A DNA stretch of 64,000 bases from Comamonadaceae bacterium (GCA_013297875.1 JAAFIW010000016.1:1-64000); one strand, 5' to 3'; counted from the first letter of the stretch, positions 16,440-24,893 are shown. Numbers and translations are program-made. Notes: a model not told the origin generated them from the sequence alone.

Positions 16440-17223
16440 GGTGCCCATCCGCCAGCGCCTCACGCACTTCATGCGCCAGCGCCGCAAACTCGGGGCTGTC
16501 GCGCAGGCCCAGGTGGCGCTCGTTGGGCAGGGTTGACTCAATGATTTTGACGATGCGCCCCGGCCGCGGCGACATGACGACGATGCGGGTGGACAAATAC
16601 ACCGCCTCGGCAATCGAGTGCGTCACAAACATCACCGTGCGGCGCTCTCGTAACCATAGCTGCTGTAGCTGTTCGTTCAAGCGGTCGCGGGTGATTTCAT
16701 CTAGCGCACCAAAGGGCTCGTCCATCATCAAAATGCGCGGCTCAAACGACAGCGCACGCGCAATCGACACCCGCTGTTGCATGCCGCCCGACAGCTGCCA
16801 GGGGTACTTGCCTTCAAAGCCGGTCAGGCCCACCTGGGCCAATTGCAGTAGCGCAATCTTTTTGGCCTCGTCACGCGAGCGGCCCTGTATTTGCAGCGGC
16901 AGGGTCACATTGCCCAGCACGGTGCGCCAGGGGAACAGCGCCGGTGCCTGAAACACATAGCCATAGGCCCGGGCCAGCCGTGCGTCGTGCGGTGACACGC
17001 CGTTGACCAGCACCTGGCCTTCGCTGATTTTTTCCAGATCGGCGATCACCCGCACCAGCGTGGTTTTGCCGCAGCCCGAGGGGCCGATGAGCGAGACAAA
17101 TTCGCCCTCGGCAATGGCCAGATTAATGTGGCTGAGCGCATGCACCGGCGAATCGGCGGTTTGGTAGACCACGCTGGCGTCGCGCACCTGCACGGCCAGG
17201 GCGGGGTGAGTGGGTGAATTCAA
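16432..17223 (-). CDS. ABC transporter ATP-binding protein (NMT1-type system)
   Basis: A 263 aa cytoplasmic ATPase of the nitrate/sulfonate/taurine subfamily. Walker A is GPSGCGKTT, the signature LSGGMQQRVSIARAL, Walker B ILMMDEPFGALDE and the switch His MFVTHSIAEAVYL. It is the first gene of the operon, and the RutR-like palindrome lies 21-36 bp upstream of its start codon. It energises import through the two downstream permeases. Confidence 0.92.
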   Translation of the reverse strand: MNSPTHPALAVQVRDASVVYQTADSPVHALSHINLAIAEGEFVSLIGPSGCGKTTLVRVIADLEKISEGQVLVNGVSPHDARLARAYGYVFQAPALFPWRTVLGNVTLPLQIQGRSRDEAKKIALLQLAQVGLTGFEGKYPWQLSGGMQQRVSIARALSFEPRILMMDEPFGALDEITRDRLNEQLQQLWLRERRTVMFVTHSIAEAVYLSTRIVVMSPRPGRIVKIIESTLPNERHLGLRDSPEFAALAHEVREALADGHHG

Positions 17224-17243
17224 ATCGAGAGCCTGGAAAAAAG

Positions 17244-17259
17244 TTAACCGATTGGTCAG
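17244..17259. promoter_or_regulatory. candidate RutR operator
   Basis: The palindrome TTAACCGATTGGTCAG matches the E. coli RutR consensus TTGACCAnnTGGTCAA at 11 of 14 specified positions. It lies 21 bp upstream of the ATPase start, where a repressor would block transcription of the ABC operon. The regulator gene itself is at 12369-13022. Confidence 0.55.
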
Positions 17260-17343
17260 ATTATTCAGGAGCCTAAGCGATTTTCATGCCAGTGAAAACA
17301 CGGGTGGCTGGCCCTGAAGCGGGGAGCGTGCTTGTCTGATGTG

Positions 17344-17382
17344 TGCTATCTAATTAGTAGCTGTCTGAGCAGTTTGGATGGG
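17344..17382 (+). repeat. GCTGCTTGAGC repeat, short copy
   Basis: GCTATCTAATTAGTAGCTGT continues CTGAGCAGTTTGGATGGGG and then leaves the consensus. It lies in the intergenic space before the DUF1800 gene. Confidence 0.6.
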
Positions 17383-17480
17383 GCCCCGCGATACCCACGG
17401 TTGCAACCGTGACGTTTGCCCGCGCATTTGTATCAGGGCTGGCCCCTAGCATCGCGCCCAACAAACAACAAGGAGTCGGC

Positions 17481-19307
17481 ATGACGCGTGCACCCAACCC
17501 CTCAATAATGATCTGGTTTTTCGCCCTGCTGGTTTCCGCAGGCCTGGTTGCCTGCGGTGGCGGCGGGGGTGGTTCAACACCTGCGGCCACATCGCCTGGC
17601 GGCGGGGCTGCAACGGCCAGCAACCCCACACCCCCAGCCACACCCGCACCCGACGCCGTCACCACAACCCCGGGCACGGGCCAGCCAGCCGTGGGCCAGA
17701 ACGCCCTGGCCACCAACCCGCCGCCCACGCCCGCGCAAGCGCCCACCGCGCGCGACGCCGCCCGCTTTCTCACGCAGGCCAGCTTCGGCCTGACCGGCGA
17801 GGCGCAAGTGCAGGCCCTGGTCAGCCAGGGTTACGAGCGCTGGTTGTGGGACCAGTTTCAAACCCCAGCCGCGTCGCACCTGGACTACCTGCAATCGCAA
17901 AAGCCACGCGAAATCAACAAAGACAACCCACAAGGCCGCATCAGCGAAGAGATGAGCTACGAAGCCATGTGGCGCCAGTGGCTGGAGGGGCAAGACCAGT
18001 TGCGCGGCCGCATGAGCTGGGCGCTGCTGCAGATTTTTGTGATCAGCAATGTTGCGCCCGACATTCGGCCGCTGGCCATGAGCAGCTACATGGACATGCT
18101 TAATCGCAACGCCTTTGGCAACTACCGCCAGCTGCTCGAAGAGGTGACCCTGCACCCCGCCATGGGCTACTACCTGAACATGCTGGAGTCTGAAAAAGAA
18201 GACGCCAAAACCGGCACCAGCCCCAACGAAAACTACGCCCGCGAGGTGCTGCAACTGTTCTCCATTGGCCTGTACCAGTTGAACATGGATTGCACGCGCA
18301 AACTCGATGCAGGCAAACCCATTTCCACCTATGGCGAGCCTGAAATCAAGGGCTTTGCCAAAGCGTTTTCGGGCTGGAGCTATGGCTCGCTGGACAACAA
18401 AAACAACAAGCTGTTTCACGACCACAACGACGAAGACGATGCCAACTGGCTGGTGCCCATGAAGGCCTGGGCCGCCTACCACTCGCCCGGTGAAAAGCTG
18501 CTGCTCAATGGCCAAAAGCTGGCTGCCGGCGGCACCCCCGAGCAAGACATGAAGGCCGCGCTGGACGCCATCTTCAACCACCCCAATGTGCCGCCCTTCA
18601 TCAGCCGCCAGCTGATCCAGCGCCTGGTCACCAGCAACCCCAGCCCGGCCTATGTGCAGCGGGTGGCGCAGGTGTTTGCCAATAGCGGCTCGGGCGTGCG
18701 CGGCGACCTGAAAGCGGTGGTGCGTGCCGTGCTGCTGGACGTTGAGGCCCGCGACGTGGCCAAAGCGGCTGACCCCACGTTTGGCAAGCAGCGCGAGCCG
18801 GTGATCCGCATGGCCAACCTGCTGCGCGCCACCCAAGCCAAAAGCCAGGACGGCACCAACCGCATCCAGTACCTGGACAGTGCCGACGAAGGCCTGGGCC
18901 AAAGCCCGCTGCTGGCACCCTCGGTGTTCAACTTCTACAGCCCGTTTTACACGCCGCCTGGGGCGGCAGCGCAGCGTGGTCTGGTTGCGCCTGAGTTTCA
19001 GATCACTACCGAAATCAGCGTGGTGGGTTCACTGAACTTCTTCTCACGCCTGATCAACGACCAGGGCTACGGCAGCGACAAATCAAAAGTGAAGATGGAC
19101 TTGACCACCTGGGAAGCCGCCGCCACCAACCGCGACGCGCTGCTGGACAAGGTCAACACCGTGCTGTTTGCCGGTGGCATGAGCCCCACTACCCGCGCCA
19201 CCATGGCCAAAGCGATCGACCGCATCGATGTCAAAGACAAAAACCGCCGCGTCAAAGCGGCGCTGATGCTGACCGCAGTAGCGCCTGATTTTGTGATTCA
19301 AAAATAA
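17481..19307 (+). CDS. DUF1800 lipoprotein
   Basis: A 608 aa protein. A lipoprotein signal ends in LVAC with the lipidated cysteine at 25, followed by a poly-Gly stretch and a Pro/Thr/Ala-rich linker to about residue 95. The rest is a DUF1800 domain: ARDAARFLTQASFGLTGEAQ, the YNRNAFGNYRQLLEEVTLHPAMGYYLNM-type core (quoted as HPAMGYYLNMLESEKE), PNENYAREVLQLFSIGLYQL and the SPSVFNFYSP-like end. DUF1800 proteins are almost always encoded next to DUF1501 proteins, as here; function is not established. The ATG at 17481 has an AAGGAG ribosome site; the longer frame from 17409 lacks one. Confidence 0.9.
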   Translation: MTRAPNPSIMIWFFALLVSAGLVACGGGGGGSTPAATSPGGGAATASNPTPPATPAPDAVTTTPGTGQPAVGQNALATNPPPTPAQAPTARDAARFLTQASFGLTGEAQVQALVSQGYERWLWDQFQTPAASHLDYLQSQKPREINKDNPQGRISEEMSYEAMWRQWLEGQDQLRGRMSWALLQIFVISNVAPDIRPLAMSSYMDMLNRNAFGNYRQLLEEVTLHPAMGYYLNMLESEKEDAKTGTSPNENYAREVLQLFSIGLYQLNMDCTRKLDAGKPISTYGEPEIKGFAKAFSGWSYGSLDNKNNKLFHDHNDEDDANWLVPMKAWAAYHSPGEKLLLNGQKLAAGGTPEQDMKAALDAIFNHPNVPPFISRQLIQRLVTSNPSPAYVQRVAQVFANSGSGVRGDLKAVVRAVLLDVEARDVAKAADPTFGKQREPVIRMANLLRATQAKSQDGTNRIQYLDSADEGLGQSPLLAPSVFNFYSPFYTPPGAAAQRGLVAPEFQITTEISVVGSLNFFSRLINDQGYGSDKSKVKMDLTTWEAAATNRDALLDKVNTVLFAGGMSPTTRATMAKAIDRIDVKDKNRRVKAALMLTAVAPDFVIQK

Positions 19308-19319
19308 CAGGGGAACCCC

Positions 19320-20663
19320 ATGACAACATCCATTAACCGCCGTCACTTTCTGGCCCGCAGCGTGCATGCAGGCGCAGGCCTGAGTGCACTTTCCATGCTA
19401 GGCGCAATGACCGCCGCTGCGCAATCAGACGACTACAAGGCCGTGGTCTGCCTGTTCATGTACGGCGGCAACGACAGCAACAACCTGCTGGTGCCTACCG
19501 ATGCCAATTACACCCAATACGCCACCAGCCGCACACCCGTGCTGGCCTTGGCCCAAAACAGCCTCTTGCCCGTCACGCTGGCAGGAACCGGTGGCCGCAG
19601 CTACGGCCTGCACCCGGCCATGGCCGGTGTGCAAGGCCTGGTGAACACCGGCAAGGCCTCGGTGATTGCCAATGTGGGCACGCTGGTGGCCCCGATGACC
19701 AAAGCCCAATACGACAGCGGGGCCGCCCGCCCGCCCAACCTGTTTTCGCACTCTGACCAGCAGCAAGCCTGGCAAACCGGCACGCCTGACGGCACGCAGC
19801 GCACCGGCTGGGCCGGGCGCTTGACGGAAATGCAGGCGGCCAGCAATGGCGTGAATGCGCTGTATGGCGGCGTGTCGGTGGCGGGCAACGCCACGTTTTT
19901 AAACGGCAACCAGACCCAGGCCTACAAGGTCTCGCCGTCAGGCAACTTTGGCTTTGATTTTTACAACCCCAGCAACACCACCGACCCGGTGTCTGCTGGC
20001 GTGGCCGAGTTGCTGGCCACCTCGCGCGAGCATGTGCTGGAGCAGACCTGGATCAAAACCATAGACCGCTCGATTGAAAACCAGCGCGTGCTGCAAAACG
20101 CGCTGAGCGCCCCGGCTGCCGGCATCACCTTCCCCGACACCGGCCTGGGCCGCCAGCTGCAAATGATCACCCGGCTCATCGTGGCGCGCGAACGGTTGGG
20201 CTTGAAGCGCCAGGCCTTTTTTGCGTCGATTGGCGGCTTTGACACCCACGGCGACGACCAACTCACCCGCCAAAACCAGCTGCTGGGCGAAATCAGCGCC
20301 GCCGTAGCCGCCTTCAGCGCCGCCACCACAACGCTGGGCATTGCCGACAAGGTGACCCTGTTCACCGCCAGCGACTTCAGCCGCAACCTCAAATCCAACG
20401 GCCAGGGTTCCGACCACGCCTGGGGTGCGCACCACCTGGTGGTGGGCGGTGCCGTGCGCGGCGGCCAGTTGTTCGGCCAGTTCCCCAATCTGGCCTTGAA
20501 CGGCCCTGACGACGTGGGCAACGGCACCTTTTTGCCCACCACCAGCGTGGATCAACTGGGTGCCAGCGTGGCCCAGTGGTTTGGCGTGTCGGGCACCGAT
20601 GTGGACACGCTGTTCCCGCTGGCAGGGCGGTTTGCGAGCAAGACGCTGCCGATTTTCAGGTGA
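19320..20663 (+). CDS. DUF1501 protein with Tat signal
   Basis: A 447 aa exported protein of the DUF1501 family, related to the alkaline-phosphatase/sulfatase fold. A twin-arginine signal (SINRRHFLARSVHAGAGLSAL) is followed by a cleavage region at AAA-QSDD. The core shows VCLFMYGGNDSNNLLVPTD, GGFDTHGDD and DHAWGAHHLVVGG, the conserved metal-binding-like motifs of the family. It starts 12 bp after the DUF1800 stop, so the pair is an operon. The two probably act together at the envelope, but no substrate is known. Confidence 0.9.
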   Translation: MTTSINRRHFLARSVHAGAGLSALSMLGAMTAAAQSDDYKAVVCLFMYGGNDSNNLLVPTDANYTQYATSRTPVLALAQNSLLPVTLAGTGGRSYGLHPAMAGVQGLVNTGKASVIANVGTLVAPMTKAQYDSGAARPPNLFSHSDQQQAWQTGTPDGTQRTGWAGRLTEMQAASNGVNALYGGVSVAGNATFLNGNQTQAYKVSPSGNFGFDFYNPSNTTDPVSAGVAELLATSREHVLEQTWIKTIDRSIENQRVLQNALSAPAAGITFPDTGLGRQLQMITRLIVARERLGLKRQAFFASIGGFDTHGDDQLTRQNQLLGEISAAVAAFSAATTTLGIADKVTLFTASDFSRNLKSNGQGSDHAWGAHHLVVGGAVRGGQLFGQFPNLALNGPDDVGNGTFLPTTSVDQLGASVAQWFGVSGTDVDTLFPLAGRFASKTLPIFR

Positions 20664-20679
20664 GGAGATGCGCTTGAGG

Positions 20680-20736
20680 TGCTCTGAATTCAGGAGCTGC
20701 TTGAGCAATCAGTGCGAGGGCTAGAGGCTTAAAGCG
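20680..20736 (+). repeat. GCTGCTTGAGC repeat, intergenic copy
   Basis: GAATTCAGGAGCTGCTTGAG is followed by CAATCAGTGCGAGGGCTAGA and GGCTTAAAG. It fills the gap between the convergent DUF1501 and NHL-repeat genes. Confidence 0.75.
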
Positions 20737-20738
20737 CG

Positions 20739-22709
20739 CTAATTCACCGGCCCAATTTTCACAATGGCGTTTTGAATGCTGGCGTAGAGAAACCCGGCAT
20801 GCCAGGCCAGCCCGAAAGTTCGTTTCACCGGCATGGGCGCTAGCGTGGTGACCTGTCCGTCCGGTGAGATGCGTCGAATGGCTGTTTCATCGGCGACATA
20901 CACCGTGCCAGCCGTATCGACGGCAAGGGCCGATGGATAAGCGAACCGCGACAACTCCCCCGGCCCATCTACCGTGCCAGCCTCACCAGGTTTTCCGGCG
21001 ACCAACCGCACATTGCCTTGTTTGTCGATGGCTTGAACGGTGTAGTCACCGGTCAGATAAATCGTGCCATCCGGCCCAACGGCCAACCGTGAGACAGACC
21101 CTGGAAAGGGGGTTTTGGTCGCGAGCGAAGAGCTACTTCCATCTGCCCCGTAGCGGTTGATCACGGAGTTGCCGGCTGGGAGATACACACCACCTGCGCC
21201 GTCTGAAGCAATCACATCGCTCACAAATGCGGCGGTGATCACGCTGCGGATGGATCCGTCTGAAGGCTGGGTGACATAAATCGACCGCCGGCCGCCTGTT
21301 GTGCCCGTCGCGACAAAAAGCCCGCCCTGTGGCCCCAGGCAAACGTTGTACGCAAATAACTCGATCGTCGTCACGGGCGCACCGTCGGCATCCTTGAATG
21401 ACAGGGTAGAGACGCGACCCGACGGGTCGATTTGACGCACCACACGGTTGCGACCATCTGCCACATAGACCGTCCCGTCTGCGGCCACAGCCAAGCCCTG
21501 CGGATCGGAAAAACGTGCGCTAGCAGCAGCGCCATCCGCATAGCCCCCGCCCAAGCCGCCTGCCAGCGTGCTGACCGTGTTGCGCCGCACATCGACCAGC
21601 CGCAGGGCACTGGTGGAGCCCTCGGTCACCAGCAGCCGCCCATCCGGGCCTGGCGCAATGGCGTTGGGGTCTTGAAAGCGGGCTACTGTGAACGAGCCAT
21701 CAACTGTGTTGGATGCGTCGTTTGTCACGCCAGAAACGCCGACCACTTGGGTAACGGAGCCAGCGGGTGTGACTTTGTAAATGGCGCGAATGTTGGATGG
21801 AAATGAGGGTGAGGATTGACTGAGCCCATTGGAAACGACAAAGAGATTGTCTGTTGCGTCCACCGCCAGTGCTTGGGGGGCGAGCACCGCCACTGCGGAC
21901 GTTGCGCCAATGGGTAGCGCCTCGCCCTGCCGGTTGAGCTTGCGAACAAGACCGCTCAAGCTGCCCCCTGGGATGTCTGCCTCCGACACATACACATTTC
22001 CCTGCGAGTCCGTCGCAATGCCGCTGATGGCCAGCCGGCTGGCTTGAGCGAATGGTGACACCAGCCCGTTGGTTGCGAGCTTTCGGACCAGCTTGTTGCC
22101 CTGTGCACCTTGATCCACGACATAAATCGTGCCCTCCCCATCCACCGCCACCGCGCTGGGCGACTGAAGCCGCGCCACCGTCGCACTGCCGTTGACCGTG
22201 CCCGGCTGCCCGGCAACCCCCGCCACCGTGCTGACCACGCCCGCCGGGCTGACCTTGCGAATCTTGTGGTTGCCGGTGTCGGCCACATACAAATTGCCCA
22301 GGCTGTCGATGGTCAGGCCCGTCGGTGATGAAAAGCGAGCCGTGCTGGCGGTACCGTCGGCACTGCCAGCCTGCCCCGCAGCGCCCACCCAGGTGGTCAC
22401 CGTACCCGCCGGGCTCACCTTGCGAAGGGTGTGGTTGCCGGTGTCAGCCACATAGGCATTGCCCGCACTGTCTTGCACCACCCCACTGAGCCCATTGAAC
22501 TGTGCCGCCGCGCCCACGCCGTCGCGGCTGCCTGCCTGCTGTAGCGAACCGGCGTAGACCGACAGCGTGGGCGTTGCGGCAACCGGCGCTGTGGGCGCCA
22601 AGGCTGCAGGTGGCGCATCGCCACCCCCACCCCCGCCACAACCGACCAGCCAAGCCCCGCAAGCCAGCCACCCCACCACCACATGACGCCAAGCCAACAC
22701 ATTTGCCAT
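20739..22709 (-). CDS. NHL-repeat beta-propeller lipoprotein
   Basis: A 656 aa predicted lipoprotein: lipobox LVGC with C24 and a poly-Gly spacer. The rest is NHL repeats of the form GLxVDSxGNLYVADTGNHKIRKVSPAG and is densest at residues 60-200 and 380-460, each preceded by a G..G..DG.A..ARF.SP unit. These build one or two extracytoplasmic beta-propellers. The ATG at 22709 is chosen because GGAGG sits 6 nt upstream; the ATG at 22715 directly abuts it. Such proteins bind ligands or partners; convergent DUF1800/DUF1501 genes may or may not be related. Confidence 0.88.
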   Translation of the reverse strand: MANVLAWRHVVVGWLACGAWLVGCGGGGGGDAPPAALAPTAPVAATPTLSVYAGSLQQAGSRDGVGAAAQFNGLSGVVQDSAGNAYVADTGNHTLRKVSPAGTVTTWVGAAGQAGSADGTASTARFSSPTGLTIDSLGNLYVADTGNHKIRKVSPAGVVSTVAGVAGQPGTVNGSATVARLQSPSAVAVDGEGTIYVVDQGAQGNKLVRKLATNGLVSPFAQASRLAISGIATDSQGNVYVSEADIPGGSLSGLVRKLNRQGEALPIGATSAVAVLAPQALAVDATDNLFVVSNGLSQSSPSFPSNIRAIYKVTPAGSVTQVVGVSGVTNDASNTVDGSFTVARFQDPNAIAPGPDGRLLVTEGSTSALRLVDVRRNTVSTLAGGLGGGYADGAAASARFSDPQGLAVAADGTVYVADGRNRVVRQIDPSGRVSTLSFKDADGAPVTTIELFAYNVCLGPQGGLFVATGTTGGRRSIYVTQPSDGSIRSVITAAFVSDVIASDGAGGVYLPAGNSVINRYGADGSSSSLATKTPFPGSVSRLAVGPDGTIYLTGDYTVQAIDKQGNVRLVAGKPGEAGTVDGPGELSRFAYPSALAVDTAGTVYVADETAIRRISPDGQVTTLAPMPVKRTFGLAWHAGFLYASIQNAIVKIGPVN

Positions 22710-22766
22710 TGCCATCCTCCAAATATTGATCTCTTCCAAATTCACGACAGTGAATTGGACTGTTTT

Positions 22767-22801
22767 CACCCTCTCCCTCCGGGAGAGGGCTGGGGTGAGG
22801 G
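22767..22801. repeat. CCCTCTCCC palindrome
   Basis: CACCCTCTCCCTCCGGGAGA continues GGGCTGGGGTGAGGG. The palindromic motif is widespread in proteobacterial intergenic regions. It is immediately upstream of the NHL-repeat gene. Confidence 0.6.
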
Positions 22802-22992
22802 ATTGAGCGTTCCAGCCGTCATGTTTTTTGAAACGCTCAATAGTCAGACTTCATAGTACGCAGATTCGTCTTACGAGAGGGCGTCGAATGGTGACAGCCC
22901 AAAAAGCATGTAGACCACCGCGCGCCAGCCCGGGGCGCGCATTGCTTGCTGATGGTGGGCCACTATGTTTTTGTGGCCTACAGTAATACCCC

Positions 22993-23145
22993 ATGCCTAG
23001 CGCGTTCATCAGCAAAGTCTCGCTCAATCCGGCAAACGCCACCATTCTTGCGCGTTGGGATGAGCTTCATCTTCCCAATGCATGGCTTGTTGCCGGCTGC
23101 CTGTTCCAGACGGTCTGGAACCTTCAACCTAGAAACAGCAGTTGA
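22993..23145 (+). pseudogene. truncated nucleotidyltransferase (NTP_transf_6/DUF925) fragment
   Basis: An ATG at 22993 opens a frame reading SKVSLNPANATILARWDEL and NAWLVAGCLFQTVWNL, which matches the N-terminus of the NTP_transf_6 (DUF925) nucleotidyltransferase family; AGCLFQTVWN is its conserved signature. After about 45 residues the frame enters the CCTAGAAACAGCAG element at 23128 and stops at 23145 (PRNSS-stop). The catalytic Asp residues further on are gone, so this is a remnant truncated by the repeat element. No continuation of the gene is seen on the far side. Confidence 0.65.
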
Positions 23146-23386
23146 CCGCTCGTCCCGGTAATTTTTTCCAATGAAATCAAACACTTGCAACGTTGATCTG
23201 GCTCACCAGTTGGGTGAGAACGCTACACACCCAATTGAGCCGCCCTGGCGTGCGCTGGCGGCGTTGCTCCTCCTAGCAGGCAAGAGCCTGCGTCGTCCAC
23301 AGCCAAGCGCAGCGCAGGCAAGCCTGCTCTGGGCCTTGCCAGCCTACGCCATGACGACCCCAATAAGTCAAACGGTGGTCGTCCAA
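23128..23386 (+). repeat. CCTAGAAACAGCAG element (copy A)
   Basis: It begins CCTAGAAACAGCAGTTGA and shares about 150 bp (TTGGGTGAGAACGCTAC to GCCATGACGACC) with the element at 34274-34468. The right-hand inverted terminus seen in the other copy is missing here, and extra sequence lies between the left end and the shared core, so it is rearranged or partial. Confidence 0.7.
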
Positions 23387-23400
23387 AACTTAGACTATTT

Positions 23401-23467
23401 CACTACGATTTTGATAGCTGCTTGAGCAATGAATATCTGGGCGGGTGGCTGATTTTGTCTTAAATCT
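23401..23467 (+). repeat. GCTGCTTGAGC repeat, left flank of vapBC
   Basis: CTACGATTTTGATAGCTGCT continues TGAGCAATGAATATCTGGGC and GGGTGGCTGATTTTGTCTT. With the REP-like unit at 23480 it forms a composite repeated on the other side of vapBC (24409-24575). Confidence 0.9.
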
Positions 23468-23479
23468 CTGCGTGCACAG

Positions 23480-23578
23480 AAAAATTGGGGTCGGATCCCG
23501 ATTCAGGACGCGGTCTTTGTCGGCGACTCAAAACACCAATACGAAATCGGGCTCCGACCGGCTCCGACCCCAATTTTT
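23480..23578 (+). repeat. REP-like unit, left of vapBC
   Basis: The unit starts AAAATTGGGGTCGGATCCCG and ends CCGACCCCAATTTTT, giving long inverted termini. The segment CGGCTCCGACC is duplicated internally relative to the copy at 24487. No transposase is nearby. Confidence 0.8.
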
Positions 23579-23605
23579 GGGTTCCGACGCGCGAGGAAAT
23601 TGCGC

Positions 23606-24013
23606 TCACCCACCCTTGAACGGATTGAGCAACGGAACGCCAAATGTCTTGAAGTCGGCGGTGTTTCGCGTCACCACGGTCAGCCCGTGCACCTTGGCCG
23701 TCGCGGCGATCATTGCGTATTCATATAGGGTGTCGGATTGGCGGTGCATGAGCTGGGCCCATGTTCTGAAGGCCGCTGAGTCCATCGCAATCACGTTGTA
23801 GGAAGCGGCCACCAGCTCCAGCCAGCTTTCAAGCTCGGCCACCCGTGCGGCGTCTTGCTCGCGGGTGATTTCAATGCCCGCCCGAATCTCGCCAATCGTC
23901 ACCGACGACACATGCAATTGCAGGTCATCTACAGCTTGAATCCACGCCAAGACAGCGCCATGCGGTTTGGGTTTACGCAGCTCCGAAACCACGTTGGTGT
24001 CTAGCAGGTACAT
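23606..24013 (-). CDS. vapC: VapC-type PIN-domain toxin
   Basis: A 135 aa PIN-domain ribonuclease toxin. The first acidic residue is in MYLLDTNVVSELRKPKP, a second in the SSVTIGEIRAGIE helix, and the last cluster lies in LYEYAMIAATAKVHGLTVVTRNTADFKTFGV, quoted here as VVTRNTADF. VapC toxins generally cleave tRNA or rRNA. Three bp separate it from the upstream antitoxin gene, the normal vapBC order. The pair is bracketed by direct composite repeats. Confidence 0.92.
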   Translation of the reverse strand: MYLLDTNVVSELRKPKPHGAVLAWIQAVDDLQLHVSSVTIGEIRAGIEITREQDAARVAELESWLELVAASYNVIAMDSAAFRTWAQLMHRQSDTLYEYAMIAATAKVHGLTVVTRNTADFKTFGVPLLNPFKGG

Positions 24014-24016
24014 TGG

Positions 24017-24274
24017 TCAACCCAGGGCTAATGGCGCTCGTCTGCGTGCCTGGCCGCGGCTGGGCAGGCTCAGCTCAGCACGGCCCTGGTCTGACAGCAG
24101 CAGTTGCTTCAACGACGGCCGCGCAGCTGCCTGCAGCCGCTTCCACTCGTCAACGGGAACCAACACAGCAGCCTCGCTACCCCGCTTGGTCACCATTTGC
24201 GGGCCCTGGGCCAGGCAAGTCTCCAGAAATTCACTGAACCGCGCTTTTGCGTCTTGAACGGGCCATGTTTGCAT
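24017..24274 (-). CDS. Phd/YefM-family antitoxin (VapB role)
   Basis: An 85 aa antitoxin of the Phd/YefM fold: WPVQDAKARFSEFLETCLAQGPQMVTKRG is the DNA-binding N-terminal part (quoted as WPVQDAKARFSEFLETCL), followed by AAVLVPVDEWKRLQ and a basic C-terminal tail expected to wrap the VapC toxin. It is the first gene of the operon and probably autorepresses through the direct repeats just upstream. Confidence 0.9.
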   Translation of the reverse strand: MQTWPVQDAKARFSEFLETCLAQGPQMVTKRGSEAAVLVPVDEWKRLQAAARPSLKQLLLSDQGRAELSLPSRGQARRRAPLALG

Positions 24275-24295
24275 GGGTGGCTCCTGGGTGGTTAA

Positions 24296-24319
24296 CTGAC
24301 TAGTTGGCTGACCAGTTTA
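24296..24319. promoter_or_regulatory. tandem 12-bp repeats upstream of vapBC
   Basis: CTGACTAGTTGG is followed directly by CTGACCAGTTTA, two 12-bp direct repeats about 22 bp before the antitoxin start. This is a plausible binding site for the antitoxin or toxin-antitoxin complex. Confidence 0.4.
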
Positions 24320-24408
24320 GCATTGCCAAGTTAGTCGGGTTTGAACCCGGTTTGCGGCCTGCGGGGTAGCCGATTGAGTAATCAAGCCGTCAACTTCAAG
24401 CTTACAAA

Positions 24409-24475
24409 CACTACGAGTTTGATAGCTGCTTGAGCAATGAATATCTGGGCAGGTGGCTGTTTTGGTCTTGAATCC
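24409..24475 (+). repeat. GCTGCTTGAGC repeat, right flank of vapBC
   Basis: CTACGAGTTTGATAGCTGCT continues TGAGCAATGAATATCTGGGC and AGGTGGCTGTTTTGGTCTT. It is nearly identical to the copy at 23401 and in the same orientation. Confidence 0.9.
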
Positions 24476-24486
24476 CAGCGTGGCGT

Positions 24487-24575
24487 AAAAATTGGGGTCG
24501 GATCCCGATTCAGGACGCGGTCTCTGTCGGTGACTCAAAACGCAATGACGAAATCGGGCTCCGACCCCAATTTTT
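24487..24575 (+). repeat. REP-like unit, right of vapBC
   Basis: It runs from AAAATTGGGGTCGGATCCCG to CTCCGACCCCAATTTTT in the same orientation as the left copy, and with the preceding repeat gives about 170 bp of direct duplication around vapBC. Confidence 0.8.
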
Positions 24576-24893
24576 GGGTTGCTAAGCGTGATGGGATTGC
24601 GCGAAGCCGAATAGATTTGTGCCAATGAACGCGCAGTCAAAAATGCGCCGCCTAGTGGGCTACAGTGCTACGTACCAACTGATTGCCACATCACTTTTGA
24701 ACGCCAGGATGCAATACCAGCATGCTGCTTTTTTCTGGATTTGTTATGACCCTTCGATCAACGAATTTACACAAGCCAAGCCTGACTGCATGCGGGTTCC
24801 ACGCGCGTCAGCGGTTTAGTTCAACTCGTCGTTCAAGCCGACGGTTGATGGCCGCTACTCGACTCCAGCGGTAAGCCTAACAATCCCAATACT

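Larger units (their letters stand above)
22710..23605. other. 896-bp intergenic region: gene remnant and repeats
   Basis: The region contains a CCCTCTCCC/GGGAGAGGG hairpin at 22767-22801, a truncated nucleotidyltransferase (22993-23145), a CCTAGAAACAGCAG-type element (23128-23386), a GCTGCTTGAGC repeat (23401) and a REP-like unit (23480). About 190 bp between 22802 and 22992 show nothing I recognise. Confidence 0.75.
24275..24893. other. 619-bp intergenic region between vapBC and the Shedu-like gene
   Basis: It contains the vapBC operator candidate (24296), the right-hand composite repeat (24409-24575), and about 300 bp (24576-24893) in which I see no gene or known element. Confidence 0.7.

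Noticed and set aside
24619-24819. 66-codon open frame before the Shedu-like gene
   Set aside because: No ribosome site and no recognisable sequence feature; more likely chance.
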